Shown: positions 38,253-47,892 of the stretch, in pieces | Position numbering within the stretch: the stretch's first letter is position 1 | Layout: each line of letters opens with the position of its first letter | Notes under the pieces: model-generated | Told to the model about the DNA's origin: nothing | Databases searched by the model: none | The model's input: the letters and a program-made list of their open reading frames with translations, nothing else | Made by a program: the position numbers and the translations under genes | NCBI RefSeq assembly: GCF_032163395.1 | Contig: NZ_CP119968.1 | Span: 4,552,001-4,616,000, forward strand | Direction: 5' to 3' | From: Gloeocapsopsis dulcis | GTDB lineage: Bacteria; Cyanobacteriota; Cyanobacteriia; Cyanobacteriales; Chroococcidiopsidaceae | DNA length: 64,000 bases

Positions 38253-41012
38253 ATGAGGTGGTTGGACTTAAGTCGCTATCTGAAAATCGCCAACGATGAT
38301 GTTTATAAAAACGAGGGAATTGGGTTACACAAGCTGCTAATTGTGCCATTTGTGCTACAAATCTTCGTTGCTGTAGCAATAGTTGGATATATTTCGCTAC
38401 GTAATGGACAACTAGCCGTCAACCAACTTGCCGATCAGTTGATGGATAAAGTTAACAAACTCGTAGATCAACATCTTAATAGCTACTTAGCCACACCACA
38501 TCAAATTAATCAGCTAAATGTCAAGGCAGTTCAACTAGGAATATTAGATGTATATCGCTTTGAAGATGCAGGACATTATTTCTGGAAACAAATGCAAGTA
38601 TTTGATGTTAGCTACATTGGTTATGCATTAACAACGGGTGAACTTGTAGCATCTGGGCGTTATTTAGATGGTCGAGGAATTACAATCGATGAACTTTCAT
38701 CTAGAACTCAAGGAAAAGCATATACCTATGCTACTGATAGCCAAGGAAACCGTACTACAGTTTTAAGAGTTTACGAAAATTACCAACCTCTAGCAGAAGC
38801 TTGGTACACCGATACAGTTAAAGCGAGAAAACCAACATGGACTGCGGTATATACCTGGGACGAGCCTGCAGAACATCTTTTAATTACCGCAAGTTGTCCA
38901 CTTTACGACAAGAACGATCGGTTACTTGGTGTCATTGGTGCAGATTTTCTCTTGACCAAAATTAGTAAATTCTTAGCCAGTATAGATATTAGCCCCACTG
39001 GAAAAATTTTTATTATCGAACGTAACGGTTTATTAATTGCTAGTTCGAGTCAAGAGAAACCCCTAACGGTTTTACAAGGTAAAGCACAAAGGCTAAACGT
39101 TTTGCATAGCCAAGATGCATTGATGCAAGCAATGGCTCAACATATCCATGATGAGTTTGGTGGTTTTGCCCAAATTAAGCGAAGTCAAAAGCTTAACGTT
39201 CAGTATAACCATAAACGTCATTTTGTTCATGTAACTCCTTGGTATGACAGTCTTGGACTGGATTGGTTAGTGGTTACTGTTGTGCCTGAGTCTGACTTCA
39301 TGGCACAGATCAATAGAAATACTCAAATGACGATTGCTCTGTGCTTATTAGCTTTATTAGTCGCCATAATTGTAGGACTGCTAACTTCGCAATGGATTGT
39401 GCGACCGATTCAAAAACTAAGCATCGCGAGTAAAGCGATCGCCAGTGGTGACTTAAACCAAAGTGTAAAAATTGAAGGAGTCAAAGAACTTGATGTTTTA
39501 TCACAGTCATTTAATCGCATGGCATTGCAGATTAAGGAATCTTTGGAACAACTAGAAATAAGAGTTGAGCAACGTACTGCAGAACTTAAAACAGCGAAAC
39601 AAGCATCTGAGGCGGCTAGTCAAGCCAAAGGTGAGTTTTTAGCTAAAATGAGTCATGAATTGCGGACGCCACTAAATGCAATTCTTGGTTTTACAAAACT
39701 GATGCATCTTGATGCATCAATCACCGCTGAACAGAAAGAAAATCTGAAAATTATTGGTCGTAGTGGAGAGCATTTACTAATACTCATTAATGATGTTCTC
39801 GATATGTCTAAAATCGAGGCGGGTTGCAGTGTACTGAACAAAAAAAAGTTTGATCTTTACACACTACTTAATAGCCTTGAAGAAATGTTTCAGTTTAAAG
39901 CTCAATCGAAAGGCTTGCAGCTAAAAGTTGAACGTACTGGAGAAGTTCCTCAATTTGTCTACTCCGACGAAATTAAACTACGGCAAATTTTAATTAATCT
40001 TTTAAGCAATGCAATTAAATTTACACCCGAAGGTTATGTGACTGTGCGCCTGCAAGCGATTGAGGAAACACCAAAAGGTTCTCCGGCATTTAAAACAGTT
40101 TACTTTGAGGTAAAAGATACAGGGCTAGGAATAGCGCCACATGAGCTAGCAATTTTGTTTGAACCTTTTGTCCAAACTGAAACTGGGCGCAAATCTGAAC
40201 AAGGAACAGGGCTAGGTTTAGCGATCGCCAAAAATTTTGTCCAACTCATGGGAGGAGAACTAACTGTTAACAGTCAGTTAGGAAAAGGCAGCAGCTTTCA
40301 GTTTAATATTCGCTTAGAACTAGCAGACTCCGCTGAATGGCAACAATCAATAACTCGGCAGGTAATTGGTTTAGCCCTAGGACAGCCAACGTATCGCATT
40401 GTGGTTGCTGACGGTCATTTAGCACATCGCCGCATACTCAAGCAAATGTTGACTAATGTGGGTTTTGAGGTGCGCGAAGCCGAAAATGGTCAAGAAGCGA
40501 TCGCACTGTGCCAAAATTGGGAGCCACACTTGATCTGGATGGATATCCAAATGCCGATTGTTTCAGACTATGAAGCAATTAAACAAATTAAATCACATCC
40601 TACTCATCAAGTCATAATTGTTGCTTCAGCTGCTAGCACTTTAGAAGAAGATACGCTCTTAGCTGCAGGTTGCGATGATATTTTGCGTAAGCCTGTTCGA
40701 GAACACGCAATCTGGCAAAAATTAGCACAACATCTTGGCGTGCGCTATCGCTACCAAACCCAACGACTGACTAGCCAAGGAGAAGCTACGCTACACAACG
40801 TATTAAAAACTGATAGCTTAAACGTGATGTCTCCTGGATGGATCGCAGAGTTACGTCAAGCTGCAGCGAAACTTGACGCTGAAACATTACTACAGTTAAT
40901 CAATCAAATTCCTAGTGAACATGATTTTCTGGCGCAAGCTTTACAACAGAAAGTAAAAAACTTTGATTTTGACCAGCTTATTGACTTAGCGCAATCCTCG
41001 TCATCATTATGA
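38253..41012 (+). CDS. hybrid sensor histidine kinase (dCache-HAMP-HisKA-HATPase-REC)
   Basis: The 919-residue membrane sensor has a span at about 28-50, an extracytoplasmic double Cache domain to about 355 (GYALTTGELVASGRY, LLGVIGADFLLTKI), a second span (about 360-385), HAMP (IVRPIQKLSIASKAIASGDL), a coiled coil, HisKA AKMSHELRTPLNAILGF, and HATPase with NLLSNAIKFTPEG, DTGLGI and GTGLGLAIA. A C-terminal receiver follows with MDIQMP carrying the phosphorylated Asp. Cache domains usually sense small molecules such as amino or organic acids. Its stop overlaps the start of the GGDEF/EAL gene (ATGA, 41009-41012), so the two should form one pathway. Confidence 0.93.
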   Translation: MRWLDLSRYLKIANDDVYKNEGIGLHKLLIVPFVLQIFVAVAIVGYISLRNGQLAVNQLADQLMDKVNKLVDQHLNSYLATPHQINQLNVKAVQLGILDVYRFEDAGHYFWKQMQVFDVSYIGYALTTGELVASGRYLDGRGITIDELSSRTQGKAYTYATDSQGNRTTVLRVYENYQPLAEAWYTDTVKARKPTWTAVYTWDEPAEHLLITASCPLYDKNDRLLGVIGADFLLTKISKFLASIDISPTGKIFIIERNGLLIASSSQEKPLTVLQGKAQRLNVLHSQDALMQAMAQHIHDEFGGFAQIKRSQKLNVQYNHKRHFVHVTPWYDSLGLDWLVVTVVPESDFMAQINRNTQMTIALCLLALLVAIIVGLLTSQWIVRPIQKLSIASKAIASGDLNQSVKIEGVKELDVLSQSFNRMALQIKESLEQLEIRVEQRTAELKTAKQASEAASQAKGEFLAKMSHELRTPLNAILGFTKLMHLDASITAEQKENLKIIGRSGEHLLILINDVLDMSKIEAGCSVLNKKKFDLYTLLNSLEEMFQFKAQSKGLQLKVERTGEVPQFVYSDEIKLRQILINLLSNAIKFTPEGYVTVRLQAIEETPKGSPAFKTVYFEVKDTGLGIAPHELAILFEPFVQTETGRKSEQGTGLGLAIAKNFVQLMGGELTVNSQLGKGSSFQFNIRLELADSAEWQQSITRQVIGLALGQPTYRIVVADGHLAHRRILKQMLTNVGFEVREAENGQEAIALCQNWEPHLIWMDIQMPIVSDYEAIKQIKSHPTHQVIIVASAASTLEEDTLLAAGCDDILRKPVREHAIWQKLAQHLGVRYRYQTQRLTSQGEATLHNVLKTDSLNVMSPGWIAELRQAAAKLDAETLLQLINQIPSEHDFLAQALQQKVKNFDFDQLIDLAQSSSSL

Positions 41013-43258
41013 ATAACCATCAATTTAGTACCGATTCACGCACAATTTTAATCGTTGACGATGTTCCAGAAAATCTTTTGGTTTTATCCAAAACCTTGTC
41101 TGCAGAAGGATATCAAGTTCGCTGTGCAAAAAACGGTGCAATGGCATTGATGGGAGCTAAAACTGCACCACCCAATCTCATTTTGCTCGATGTCAAAATG
41201 CCTGATCTGGATGGCTACGAAGTGTGCCGTCAGCTCAAAGCATCACTAATAACGCGTGATATTCCAGTCATTTTTTTAAGTGCTTCAGACGATCTTGTCG
41301 GTAAAGTAAAAGCTTTTGAGGTTGGCGGCGTCGATTACATCATGAAGCCGTTTGAAATTGCTGAAGTTTTATCCCGCGTTAAAAGTCAATTGGCTCTTCA
41401 AGTAGCTAAAGCAGAAATTTCGCAGTTAAATGCCCAATTAGAACAACGAATTCAAGAGCGCACTGCCCAACTAGAAGCAACTAATCATAAATTAAGAAGA
41501 GAAATTGCGGAACGTAAGCTGGCACAAAAATCGCTGCAAGCAAGTGAAGAACGCTTGGAAAGTATTCTCAATTCTCTCGAAGATGTTGTTTGGTCGTTTG
41601 CCCCACAAACCGGCAAGTTAATTTATCTTAACCCAGCCGTTCAAAAGATTTATAATCGTTCGCCTGCAGAATTTTTAGCTCGCCCAGAGTTATATCACGA
41701 AGTTATTCATCCTAATGATCGCGCCAGGTATCAGAAGTCACGCCAAACGCTCCTCGAACAAGGCAGTGTAGAAATCGAATACAGAGTTTTGCGCCCTGAT
41801 GGTGAAGTCCGCTGGTTGAGCGATCGCACTTATATGATTTACGATCGAGACTGCATTGCCATACGCATCGACGGCATTGTTTACGACATCACACAACGCA
41901 AACGTGCCGAGGAGCAACTAATTTATGATGCGCTGCATGATGCTCTTACAGGTTTACCCAATCGCACTTTATTTATGGAGCGTCTTGAAAGTGCTTTAAG
42001 TCGAGCTAAGCGTCATGCAGATTATTTATTTGCAGTTTTATTTATTGATTTAGACCGTTTTAAGCTCGTCAATGATAGCTTAGGTCATGCGGTCGGCGAT
42101 CAACTACTTTGTGCGATCGCTTGTCTTTTAGAACAAAGTATTCGTTCCACAGACACAATTGCGCGTTTCGGTGGTGATGAATTCACGATCTTACTCGACG
42201 ATATTAAAGATATGACTGATGCAATTAAAATTGCTGAGCGACTCCAATCTCAACTCGTATCACCTTTAACGCTAGAAAACCACACCATCTTTTGCAGTGC
42301 CAGTATTGGAATTGCACTCAATTCTCCAAACTGTACGCAAGTTCAAGATCTACTAAGAGATGCTGATATTGCCATGTATCAAGCCAAGGAACAAGGCAAG
42401 GCACGGTATGCAATTTTTGATCAGGCAATGTATCAACAAACACTAGAACTTTTACAGCTAGAAAGTGATTTGCGACAAGCACTCGAACGCCAGGAATTTT
42501 GTCTACACTACCAGCCAATTGTTTCCTTAGCAACAGGTAAACTCAAGGGCTTTGAAGCTTTAATCCGGTGGCGACATCCCCAGCGAGGTTTAATTTCGCC
42601 AGCAGAGTTTATTCCCGTTGCAGAAGATATCGGCTTAATTGTGCCCCTCGGTGAATGGGTACTACGAGCCGCCTGTCGTCAATTATGTGCTTGGCAAGCA
42701 CAATTTCCACATTTAATGCCACTCAAAATGAGTGTAAATATTGCTGGGAAACAAATTAGAGAACCGAATTTTGTTGCGCAAATTGAGCAAATTTTAGTAG
42801 AAACTGGCTTAGACGGCAGTTATTTACAACTAGAAATTACTGAAAGTACGCTGATTGAATATGCCCAAGAAACAATTCATGCACTATTAAAAATTAGGTC
42901 AAAACAAATTCAGTTAAGTATTGATGATTTTGGTCAAGGTTACTCATCTTTAAGCTATCTACATCGTTTTCCTATAAATATCTTAAAAATAGACCGTTCT
43001 TTTGTCAGCGGTATGCACTCAAATGCCGAAAACTATGAAATTATTCGGACTATTACCACACTAGCCCATACATTAGGAATGGATGTAGTCGCAGAAGGCG
43101 CAGAAACAACTGAGCAACTTACAATATTACGCACTTTAGGCTGTGAATTTGGTCAGGGCTATCTTTTCTCTAGACCTTTAAATTGTGCCTCTGCTACAGC
43201 CTTAATGTCTACTAATCCTCAATGGTTAGATTTTACTGAGCTAAATCAGTCACTATAA
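41009..43258 (+). CDS. response regulator with PAS, GGDEF and EAL domains (c-di-GMP turnover)
   Basis: The 749-residue protein has a receiver (about 12-130, LLDVKMPDLDGYE with phospho-acceptor Asp), a coiled coil, PAS (about 185-300), GGDEF with the intact RFGGDEF, and EAL with FEALIRWRHP, MSVNIAGKQ, LEITES, DDFGQGYSS, LKIDRSFV and VAEGAET. All main residues of both catalytic sites are present, so it may both make and degrade c-di-GMP, or switch by phosphorylation. The upstream hybrid kinase is the probable donor. It is the last gene of the pair. Confidence 0.94.
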   Translation: MNNHQFSTDSRTILIVDDVPENLLVLSKTLSAEGYQVRCAKNGAMALMGAKTAPPNLILLDVKMPDLDGYEVCRQLKASLITRDIPVIFLSASDDLVGKVKAFEVGGVDYIMKPFEIAEVLSRVKSQLALQVAKAEISQLNAQLEQRIQERTAQLEATNHKLRREIAERKLAQKSLQASEERLESILNSLEDVVWSFAPQTGKLIYLNPAVQKIYNRSPAEFLARPELYHEVIHPNDRARYQKSRQTLLEQGSVEIEYRVLRPDGEVRWLSDRTYMIYDRDCIAIRIDGIVYDITQRKRAEEQLIYDALHDALTGLPNRTLFMERLESALSRAKRHADYLFAVLFIDLDRFKLVNDSLGHAVGDQLLCAIACLLEQSIRSTDTIARFGGDEFTILLDDIKDMTDAIKIAERLQSQLVSPLTLENHTIFCSASIGIALNSPNCTQVQDLLRDADIAMYQAKEQGKARYAIFDQAMYQQTLELLQLESDLRQALERQEFCLHYQPIVSLATGKLKGFEALIRWRHPQRGLISPAEFIPVAEDIGLIVPLGEWVLRAACRQLCAWQAQFPHLMPLKMSVNIAGKQIREPNFVAQIEQILVETGLDGSYLQLEITESTLIEYAQETIHALLKIRSKQIQLSIDDFGQGYSSLSYLHRFPINILKIDRSFVSGMHSNAENYEIIRTITTLAHTLGMDVVAEGAETTEQLTILRTLGCEFGQGYLFSRPLNCASATALMSTNPQWLDFTELNQSL

Positions 43259-43328
43259 GTAGTGTATTACGGCTTTAATTTACACATAATCTCAAATAGT
43301 TTAGGAGAATCCCTCTTTAACTCTTTCC

Positions 43329-43365
43329 TCCGTGTTCTCTGTGTCTCTGTGGTTCGTAAAAAAAG
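43329..43365 (-). repeat. dispersed repeat copy C (TTTTTTTACGAACCACA type)
   Basis: Reverse complement reads CTTTTTTTACGAACCACA then AGAGACACAGAGAACACGG, matching the copies around the GxxExxY gene. It sits between the c-di-GMP gene and recJ. Confidence 0.6.
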
Positions 43366-43425
43366 ATTGTTCAAACTACAGCGACTAAGAGTTAAAATAC
43401 TTGGCTAGTTGCGTATCGGGTAAGT

Positions 43426-45480
43426 GTGCTAGAGCATCCTAATCCAGAAGTATCTCATCGTCCACAACGCCTACCAAGTCAGCGTTGGCAAATTTATTCA
43501 GCACAAGTAGAGTTAGCACACAAGCTAGCAGAAGTTGCTCAAGCATCGCCAATTATAGGTCAATTACTAATCAATCGCGGGGTTGAGACACTAGAACAAG
43601 CACAAGCATTTTTAGAACCAGAATCCCAAGTTCTGCCTTCACCTGTGGAGGAATTTCCCGATCTAGCATTGAGTGTTGAGTTGCTAAACACTGCGATCGC
43701 ATGTCACCAAAAAATTGCGATTTGTGGCGACTATGACGCCGATGGCATGACAAGCACAGCCTTGTTACTGCGAGCGCTACGATGGTTAGGTGCAAACGTT
43801 GATTATGCGATTCCTAGTCGAATGCACGAGGGCTATGGCATTAATCAGCGGATTGTCGAAGAATTCAAGCGCGAAGGTGTCGAGTTAATTCTTACCGTCG
43901 ATAATGGCATCTCAGCTTTTGAGGCGATCGCCAAAGCTAGAGAACTTGGTTTAACAGTGATTGTCACCGACCACCACGACATCCCGCAACAACTACCGCC
44001 AGCTAACGCCATTCTTAACCCCAAGCTTATCCCAGAATCTTCCCCATATCGCGGACTTGCAGGGGTGGGAGTTGCTTACATTCTTGCTGTTTCGCTAGCA
44101 CAACAATTAGGACAAATCGCAGGATTAGTTAAACCTCTGCTTGAACTATTTACTTTAGGTACTATTGCGGATCTTGCCCCATTAACAGGCGTTAATCGTC
44201 GTTGGGTAAAGCGGGGATTGCGGTTGCTTCCTCAATCTCAACTAGCAGGAGTACAAGCTTTAATTCAAGTTGCGGGCGTACAAAGTAACACTAATGGCAC
44301 AAGCGTCAATGCAAAATCTCTCAAGCCTGATGATATCGGGTTTCGTCTTGGTCCAAGAATTAATGCCGTAGGACGCATCGCCGATCCGCAAACTGTGATT
44401 GATTTACTCACAACAGATGATATGGGACTCGCACTAGAACGTGCCATGCAGTGCGAACAAATTAACCAGCATCGTCAACAACTATGCGAGCAAATCGAAC
44501 AAGAAGCGATCGCCTACATTGAACAAAACCAAGTTAATTTACTGCAAGAACGTGTTTTAGTAGTTGTCCAAGCTGATTGGCATCATGGTGTCATTGGGAT
44601 AGTTGCATCGCGTTTAGTCGAACGCTACGGCGTTCCTGTGTTTATTGGCACCTATGAAGATGAACATCATATTCGTGGTTCTGCGCGGGGAATTCCGGAG
44701 TTTCATGTCTTCGCCGCTTTAGAATTTTGTCAAAACCTATTAGGTAAATTTGGCGGACACAAAGCCGCTGGGGGCTTTTCTTTACCTGCGGAAAACTTAG
44801 CCGCGCTGCGATCGCGTTTGCGGGAATTTGCCCATCAATGTTTGCAAATTGAACACCTCAAACCGTTAATCAAGATTGATGCACAAGCGCACTTAAGTCA
44901 AATTGATCGTCAACTCTACAACCAATTAGATGCCCTTCATCCTTGCGGTATTGACAATCCTAATCCTCTGTTTTGGACAGCAAATGTTGAGGTGATTGAA
45001 CAGCGAATTGTCGGTAAGGGACACATCAAGTTGAAATTAGCACGCAATGAAGGGACACAACGATTTCAGATAAATGCGATCGCTTGGAGAAAGGCGTGTG
45101 ATTATTTTCCTCTACCACCACGAGTCGATATTGCCTACTGCTTGCGCGAAAATACCTGGAATGGTAACACAGCAATTGAACTGGAATTAGTTGGCGTGCG
45201 CCTTCCGACACAACACTCTCAAACAGAAACTCCGCAACCTTTAAAAGCTGAGTTTTATTACAATCAACGCCGTTATATCTGTGGCATATTTGCTAGTAGT
45301 TCAACTACCGAACTGCGAATTAAAAACGATCGCGGTCAAATATTGGCGATCGCCCAAGGAGATTCCACAGGATTTTTAGGAACTAAGCGAGAAAATGCAC
45401 AGCAAGTTGACATCACGCAATCGCATTTTCACCAATTAGTCATTGCAGCATATACTGCTTTAAATCAGTTACAACAGTGA
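43426..45480 (+). CDS. recJ: single-stranded-DNA-specific exonuclease RecJ
   Basis: The 684-residue DHH phosphoesterase has AICGDYDADGMTSTALL, TVDNGISA, VIVTDHHDIP and NPKL, then FTLGTIADLAPL, the DHHA1 segment (VVVQADWHHGVIGIVASRLVERYG, GKFGGHKAAGGFSL) and a C-terminal OB-like region. A cyanobacterial extra domain follows (about 580-684). GTG 43426 starts the protein (MLEHPNPEVSHRPQRL). It resects 5' ends in recombination repair. Monocistronic by spacing. Confidence 0.95.
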   Translation: MLEHPNPEVSHRPQRLPSQRWQIYSAQVELAHKLAEVAQASPIIGQLLINRGVETLEQAQAFLEPESQVLPSPVEEFPDLALSVELLNTAIACHQKIAICGDYDADGMTSTALLLRALRWLGANVDYAIPSRMHEGYGINQRIVEEFKREGVELILTVDNGISAFEAIAKARELGLTVIVTDHHDIPQQLPPANAILNPKLIPESSPYRGLAGVGVAYILAVSLAQQLGQIAGLVKPLLELFTLGTIADLAPLTGVNRRWVKRGLRLLPQSQLAGVQALIQVAGVQSNTNGTSVNAKSLKPDDIGFRLGPRINAVGRIADPQTVIDLLTTDDMGLALERAMQCEQINQHRQQLCEQIEQEAIAYIEQNQVNLLQERVLVVVQADWHHGVIGIVASRLVERYGVPVFIGTYEDEHHIRGSARGIPEFHVFAALEFCQNLLGKFGGHKAAGGFSLPAENLAALRSRLREFAHQCLQIEHLKPLIKIDAQAHLSQIDRQLYNQLDALHPCGIDNPNPLFWTANVEVIEQRIVGKGHIKLKLARNEGTQRFQINAIAWRKACDYFPLPPRVDIAYCLRENTWNGNTAIELELVGVRLPTQHSQTETPQPLKAEFYYNQRRYICGIFASSSTTELRIKNDRGQILAIAQGDSTGFLGTKRENAQQVDITQSHFHQLVIAAYTALNQLQQ

Positions 45481-45558
45481 CCTATTCTTGACCTATTTTA
45501 TTGTTATGCTGTGTGACAATATATCAGCACTATATTATTCAGAGAAAAGTATCGAAAA

Positions 45559-46116
45559 ATGAATAAGACAGCACGGGAGAGAATGCTGGCAAATGAGCCA
45601 TACATTGCAATCGATCCTGAGCTTGAAAGTATGCACAAAAAAGCACAAAATCTCTTACATGCTTTCAATGTATCACTTCCTGATGAGAGCGAAAAACGGC
45701 GTGAGATCGTTCAAAATCTTTTTGGCTCAGTCGGTCAAGTTTTTGAGGTTAAGCCACCTTTTCGTTGTGATTATGGTTGCCACATCTACGCTAAAGAGAA
45801 TTTGTATATCAATTATGATTGCATCATCTTAGATTGCAATAAAGTTTATATCGGGAACAATGTCTTGCTTGCTCCTAAAGTACAAATTTACACGGCATAT
45901 CATCCACTCGATGCAGAAACGAGAAGATCTGGCTTAGAGATGGCTGCCCCGATCGCAATTGGCGACGACGTTTGGATCGGCGGTGGAGCAATTATTTGTC
46001 CAGGAATAACAATTGGGAACAACACCATAATTGGCGCAGGAAGCGTTGTCACCAAACATATTCCCGCCAACGTCGTTGCAGCAGGAAATCCCTGTAGAAT
46101 AATCAGAAACTTGTAG
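45559..46116 (+). CDS. maltose/galactoside O-acetyltransferase family protein
   Basis: The 185-residue protein has the Mac domain (RERMLANEPYIAIDPELESMHKKAQNLLHAFN), then a left-handed beta helix of hexapeptide repeats (VYIGNNVLLAPKVQIYTA, IAIGDDVWIGGGAIICPGITIGNNTIIGAGSVVTKHIPANVVAAGNPCRII). His in TAYHPLD matches the catalytic His of the family. It probably moves an acetyl group from acetyl-CoA to a sugar; the acceptor is not known. Start ATG 45559 follows GAGAAAAG. It is transcribed alone. Confidence 0.92.
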   Translation: MNKTARERMLANEPYIAIDPELESMHKKAQNLLHAFNVSLPDESEKRREIVQNLFGSVGQVFEVKPPFRCDYGCHIYAKENLYINYDCIILDCNKVYIGNNVLLAPKVQIYTAYHPLDAETRRSGLEMAAPIAIGDDVWIGGGAIICPGITIGNNTIIGAGSVVTKHIPANVVAAGNPCRIIRNL

Positions 46117-46295
46117 AATTGCTGGTATTATGTGGCATAATAGAATGCCGTTATTTCTCTTTGCAACTGAAATTAACTAGATAAAGCAGGTATTTACCAT
46201 CTTACAATTATGAATAACTTAGTGAGGAATAAGAGGGCGATCGCTGACTTCATTCCTCTATCCTCACTGTTTTCTATACATACAACGTCTTTCTT

Positions 46296-46436
46296 CTACA
46301 TATTGCCGCCGCGTGCTGCCAAAATAAAGATGATAATTGGACCAGCAAGCATTATCAGTGCGACGCTAACTAGCTGAAAAAAGGTTTCCCATTGAAAAGT
46401 GCTGATTCCCTCAAAAATTCCAGATACAATGTCCAT
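46296..46436 (-). CDS. psb30: photosystem II protein Psb30 (Ycf12)
   Basis: The minus-strand frame from ATG 46436 to TAG 46296 encodes 46 residues with one membrane span and the C-terminal pattern LAGPIIIFILAARGGN, which matches Psb30/Ycf12 (AGPxxIFLLAxRxGN). The length equals that of Thermosynechococcus Psb30. GGAGG lies 5 bases before the start. Psb30 sits at the edge of the PSII core near PsbJ and cytochrome b559 and helps PSII stability. It is isolated from other PSII genes, as usual for this gene. The bases 46437-46668 upstream should hold its promoter. Confidence 0.92.
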   Translation of the reverse strand: MDIVSGIFEGISTFQWETFFQLVSVALIMLAGPIIIFILAARGGNM

Positions 46437-46668
46437 TTTTCCTCCCATTACCTAACCAAGTAAGTAACTCAGATAAAGCTCCGCACTCGATCTTACCTGG
46501 ATGGCGATTACTCGATTTAACTAACTTAATAAATCTATAAAAAACAATAAACAATCATTGCAATTTTCTCATACTACAACAGTAGTCAATTGATCTCTGC
46601 TACACTTGCCTAGCGGCTAAAATCGTTAAACTTGAAGTGCAAAAAAAATCATAGCCCACATTTAAATT

Positions 46669-47019
46669 ATGGCTACCTGGCATTGTGTAAAGCAATGCGG
46701 TGCCTGCTGTAATCTCGATCCAGCAGACCGTCCAGACATTGAAGATTATCTATCACCCGCAGAATTAGAACTCTATTTCAGTATGGTAGGTGAGAATGGT
46801 TGGTGTATCAACTACGATCGCGTTACCCGCGAATGCCGCATTTACCCAGATCGTCCGCGCTTTTGTCGAGTAGAACCCGCAATATTTCAGGAGATGTACA
46901 GTATCTTTCCTGAAGAATTAAACGACTTTGCCATTGAGTGCTGTCAGCAGCAAATTAGTGGCGTTTACGGTGATCGCAGCCTCGAAATGTTGCGCTTTGA
47001 GCAAGCTACTAAAGATTAA
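46669..47019 (+). CDS. YkgJ family cysteine cluster protein
   Basis: The 116-residue protein has the CxxCGACC-like cluster (CVKQCGACCNLDPADRPDIEDYL), then GWCINYDRVTRECRIYPDRPRFCRVEP and ECCQQQ. The spaced Cys residues are expected to bind zinc or an iron-sulfur centre. Proteins of this family have no firm role. In this cyanobacterial setting it precedes the manganese exporter pair on the same strand by 91 bases, but co-transcription is not certain. ATG 46669. Confidence 0.9.
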   Translation: MATWHCVKQCGACCNLDPADRPDIEDYLSPAELELYFSMVGENGWCINYDRVTRECRIYPDRPRFCRVEPAIFQEMYSIFPEELNDFAIECCQQQISGVYGDRSLEMLRFEQATKD

Positions 47020-47110
47020 TTTCTCGTTCTGCCACCACGGGGTTGATTTTTGTAACGAAGATCAGAGAAAATGAAAAAAATATGAAAACGTCGCAACGTT
47101 TTGAATACCT

Positions 47111-47518
47111 GTGAAAATTGATTTGCCCACTCAGTTACTTGAAGAATCTAAACTCAAAAATAACTCTGAGCATATTGCAATCACGGTCGAAAATCCTACT
47201 GATACAATAACTGAGTCGCAACCGCATTCAGCTTTCAAGCAATCTTCCTGGACAGTATTCGCAACAACCTTCGTCACAATATTTTTTGCTGAGTTTGGCG
47301 ATAAAACCCAGCTATCCACACTTTTGATCAGTGCCGAATCTCAATCTCCCTGGATTGTTTTTGGGGGTGCGGCTCTAGCAATGATAACAACAAGTTTGCT
47401 AGGTGTTCTTCTAGGATGCTGGATTGCAACTCGAATTGCTCCCCAAACCGTAGAAAAACTGGCAAGTATTAGTTTGTTCCTGATTTCAATGATGCTGCTT
47501 TGGGATGTCGTGCAGTAG
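47111..47518 (+). CDS. half-size Mn2+ exporter subunit of the GDT1/UPF0016 family (first)
   Basis: The 135-residue protein has a soluble N-terminal extension (about 1-45) and three membrane spans, with the family motif AEFGDKTQ (E-x-G-D-K-T). Full-size members such as Mnx of Synechocystis have two such halves and export manganese from the cytoplasm to the thylakoid lumen. Here each half is a separate gene; such hemi-exchangers (Hmx1/Hmx2) are known from Anabaena and act as a heteromer. Start GTG 47111. The second half begins 22 bases downstream. I saw no yybP-ykoY manganese riboswitch in the 91-base leader. Confidence 0.9.
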   Translation: MKIDLPTQLLEESKLKNNSEHIAITVENPTDTITESQPHSAFKQSSWTVFATTFVTIFFAEFGDKTQLSTLLISAESQSPWIVFGGAALAMITTSLLGVLLGCWIATRIAPQTVEKLASISLFLISMMLLWDVVQ

Positions 47519-47540
47519 TCTTCTTCATGTGGTTTAAAAA

Positions 47541-47849
47541 ATGGATTGGAATTTACTCGGACTAAGTTTTATCACGGTATTTTTATCCGAACTCGGTGAC
47601 AAAAGCCAATTAGCAGCGATCGCCCTCGGTGGACGTTCTCAGTTTCCCCGCGCAGTGTTTTTGGGTACAGCTGGAGCACTACTATTAACGAGCTTACTTG
47701 CTGCCTTAGCCGGTGGATGGGCAGCAGAACTATTACCCGTAAAGACAACTAAAGTACTCGCGGCTGTGGGATTTATTTTTCTCGCGATCCGTTTGTGGTA
47801 TAACTCTGAATTATCTCAAGATGGAGAAAATCAAAAGCCCCTTGCTTGA
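47541..47849 (+). CDS. half-size Mn2+ exporter subunit of the GDT1/UPF0016 family (second)
   Basis: The 102-residue protein has three membrane spans and the motif SELGDKSQ (E-x-G-D-K-S), the partner of SEFGDKT-type motifs in the other half. In the family the two acidic motifs face each other to form the cation site, so a dimer with the upstream product is expected. The stop codon lies in the loop of the terminator hairpin at 47833-47865. Confidence 0.9.
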   Translation: MDWNLLGLSFITVFLSELGDKSQLAAIALGGRSQFPRAVFLGTAGALLLTSLLAALAGGWAAELLPVKTTKVLAAVGFIFLAIRLWYNSELSQDGENQKPLA

Positions 47850-47865
47850 AGTAGTAAGGGGCTTT
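47833..47865. terminator. bidirectional terminator between exporter operon and convergent gene
   Basis: AAAGCCCCTT and AAGGGGCTTT form a perfect 10-bp stem around a 12-base loop. A and T runs on the two sides suit both strands. Confidence 0.85.
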
Positions 47866-47892
47866 CTTGCACACATCATAATTTAATTCAAC

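Noticed and set aside
47020-47110. possible yybP-ykoY manganese riboswitch before the exporter genes
   Set aside because: The conserved GGGGAGUA-type core was not found, and the leader is too short.
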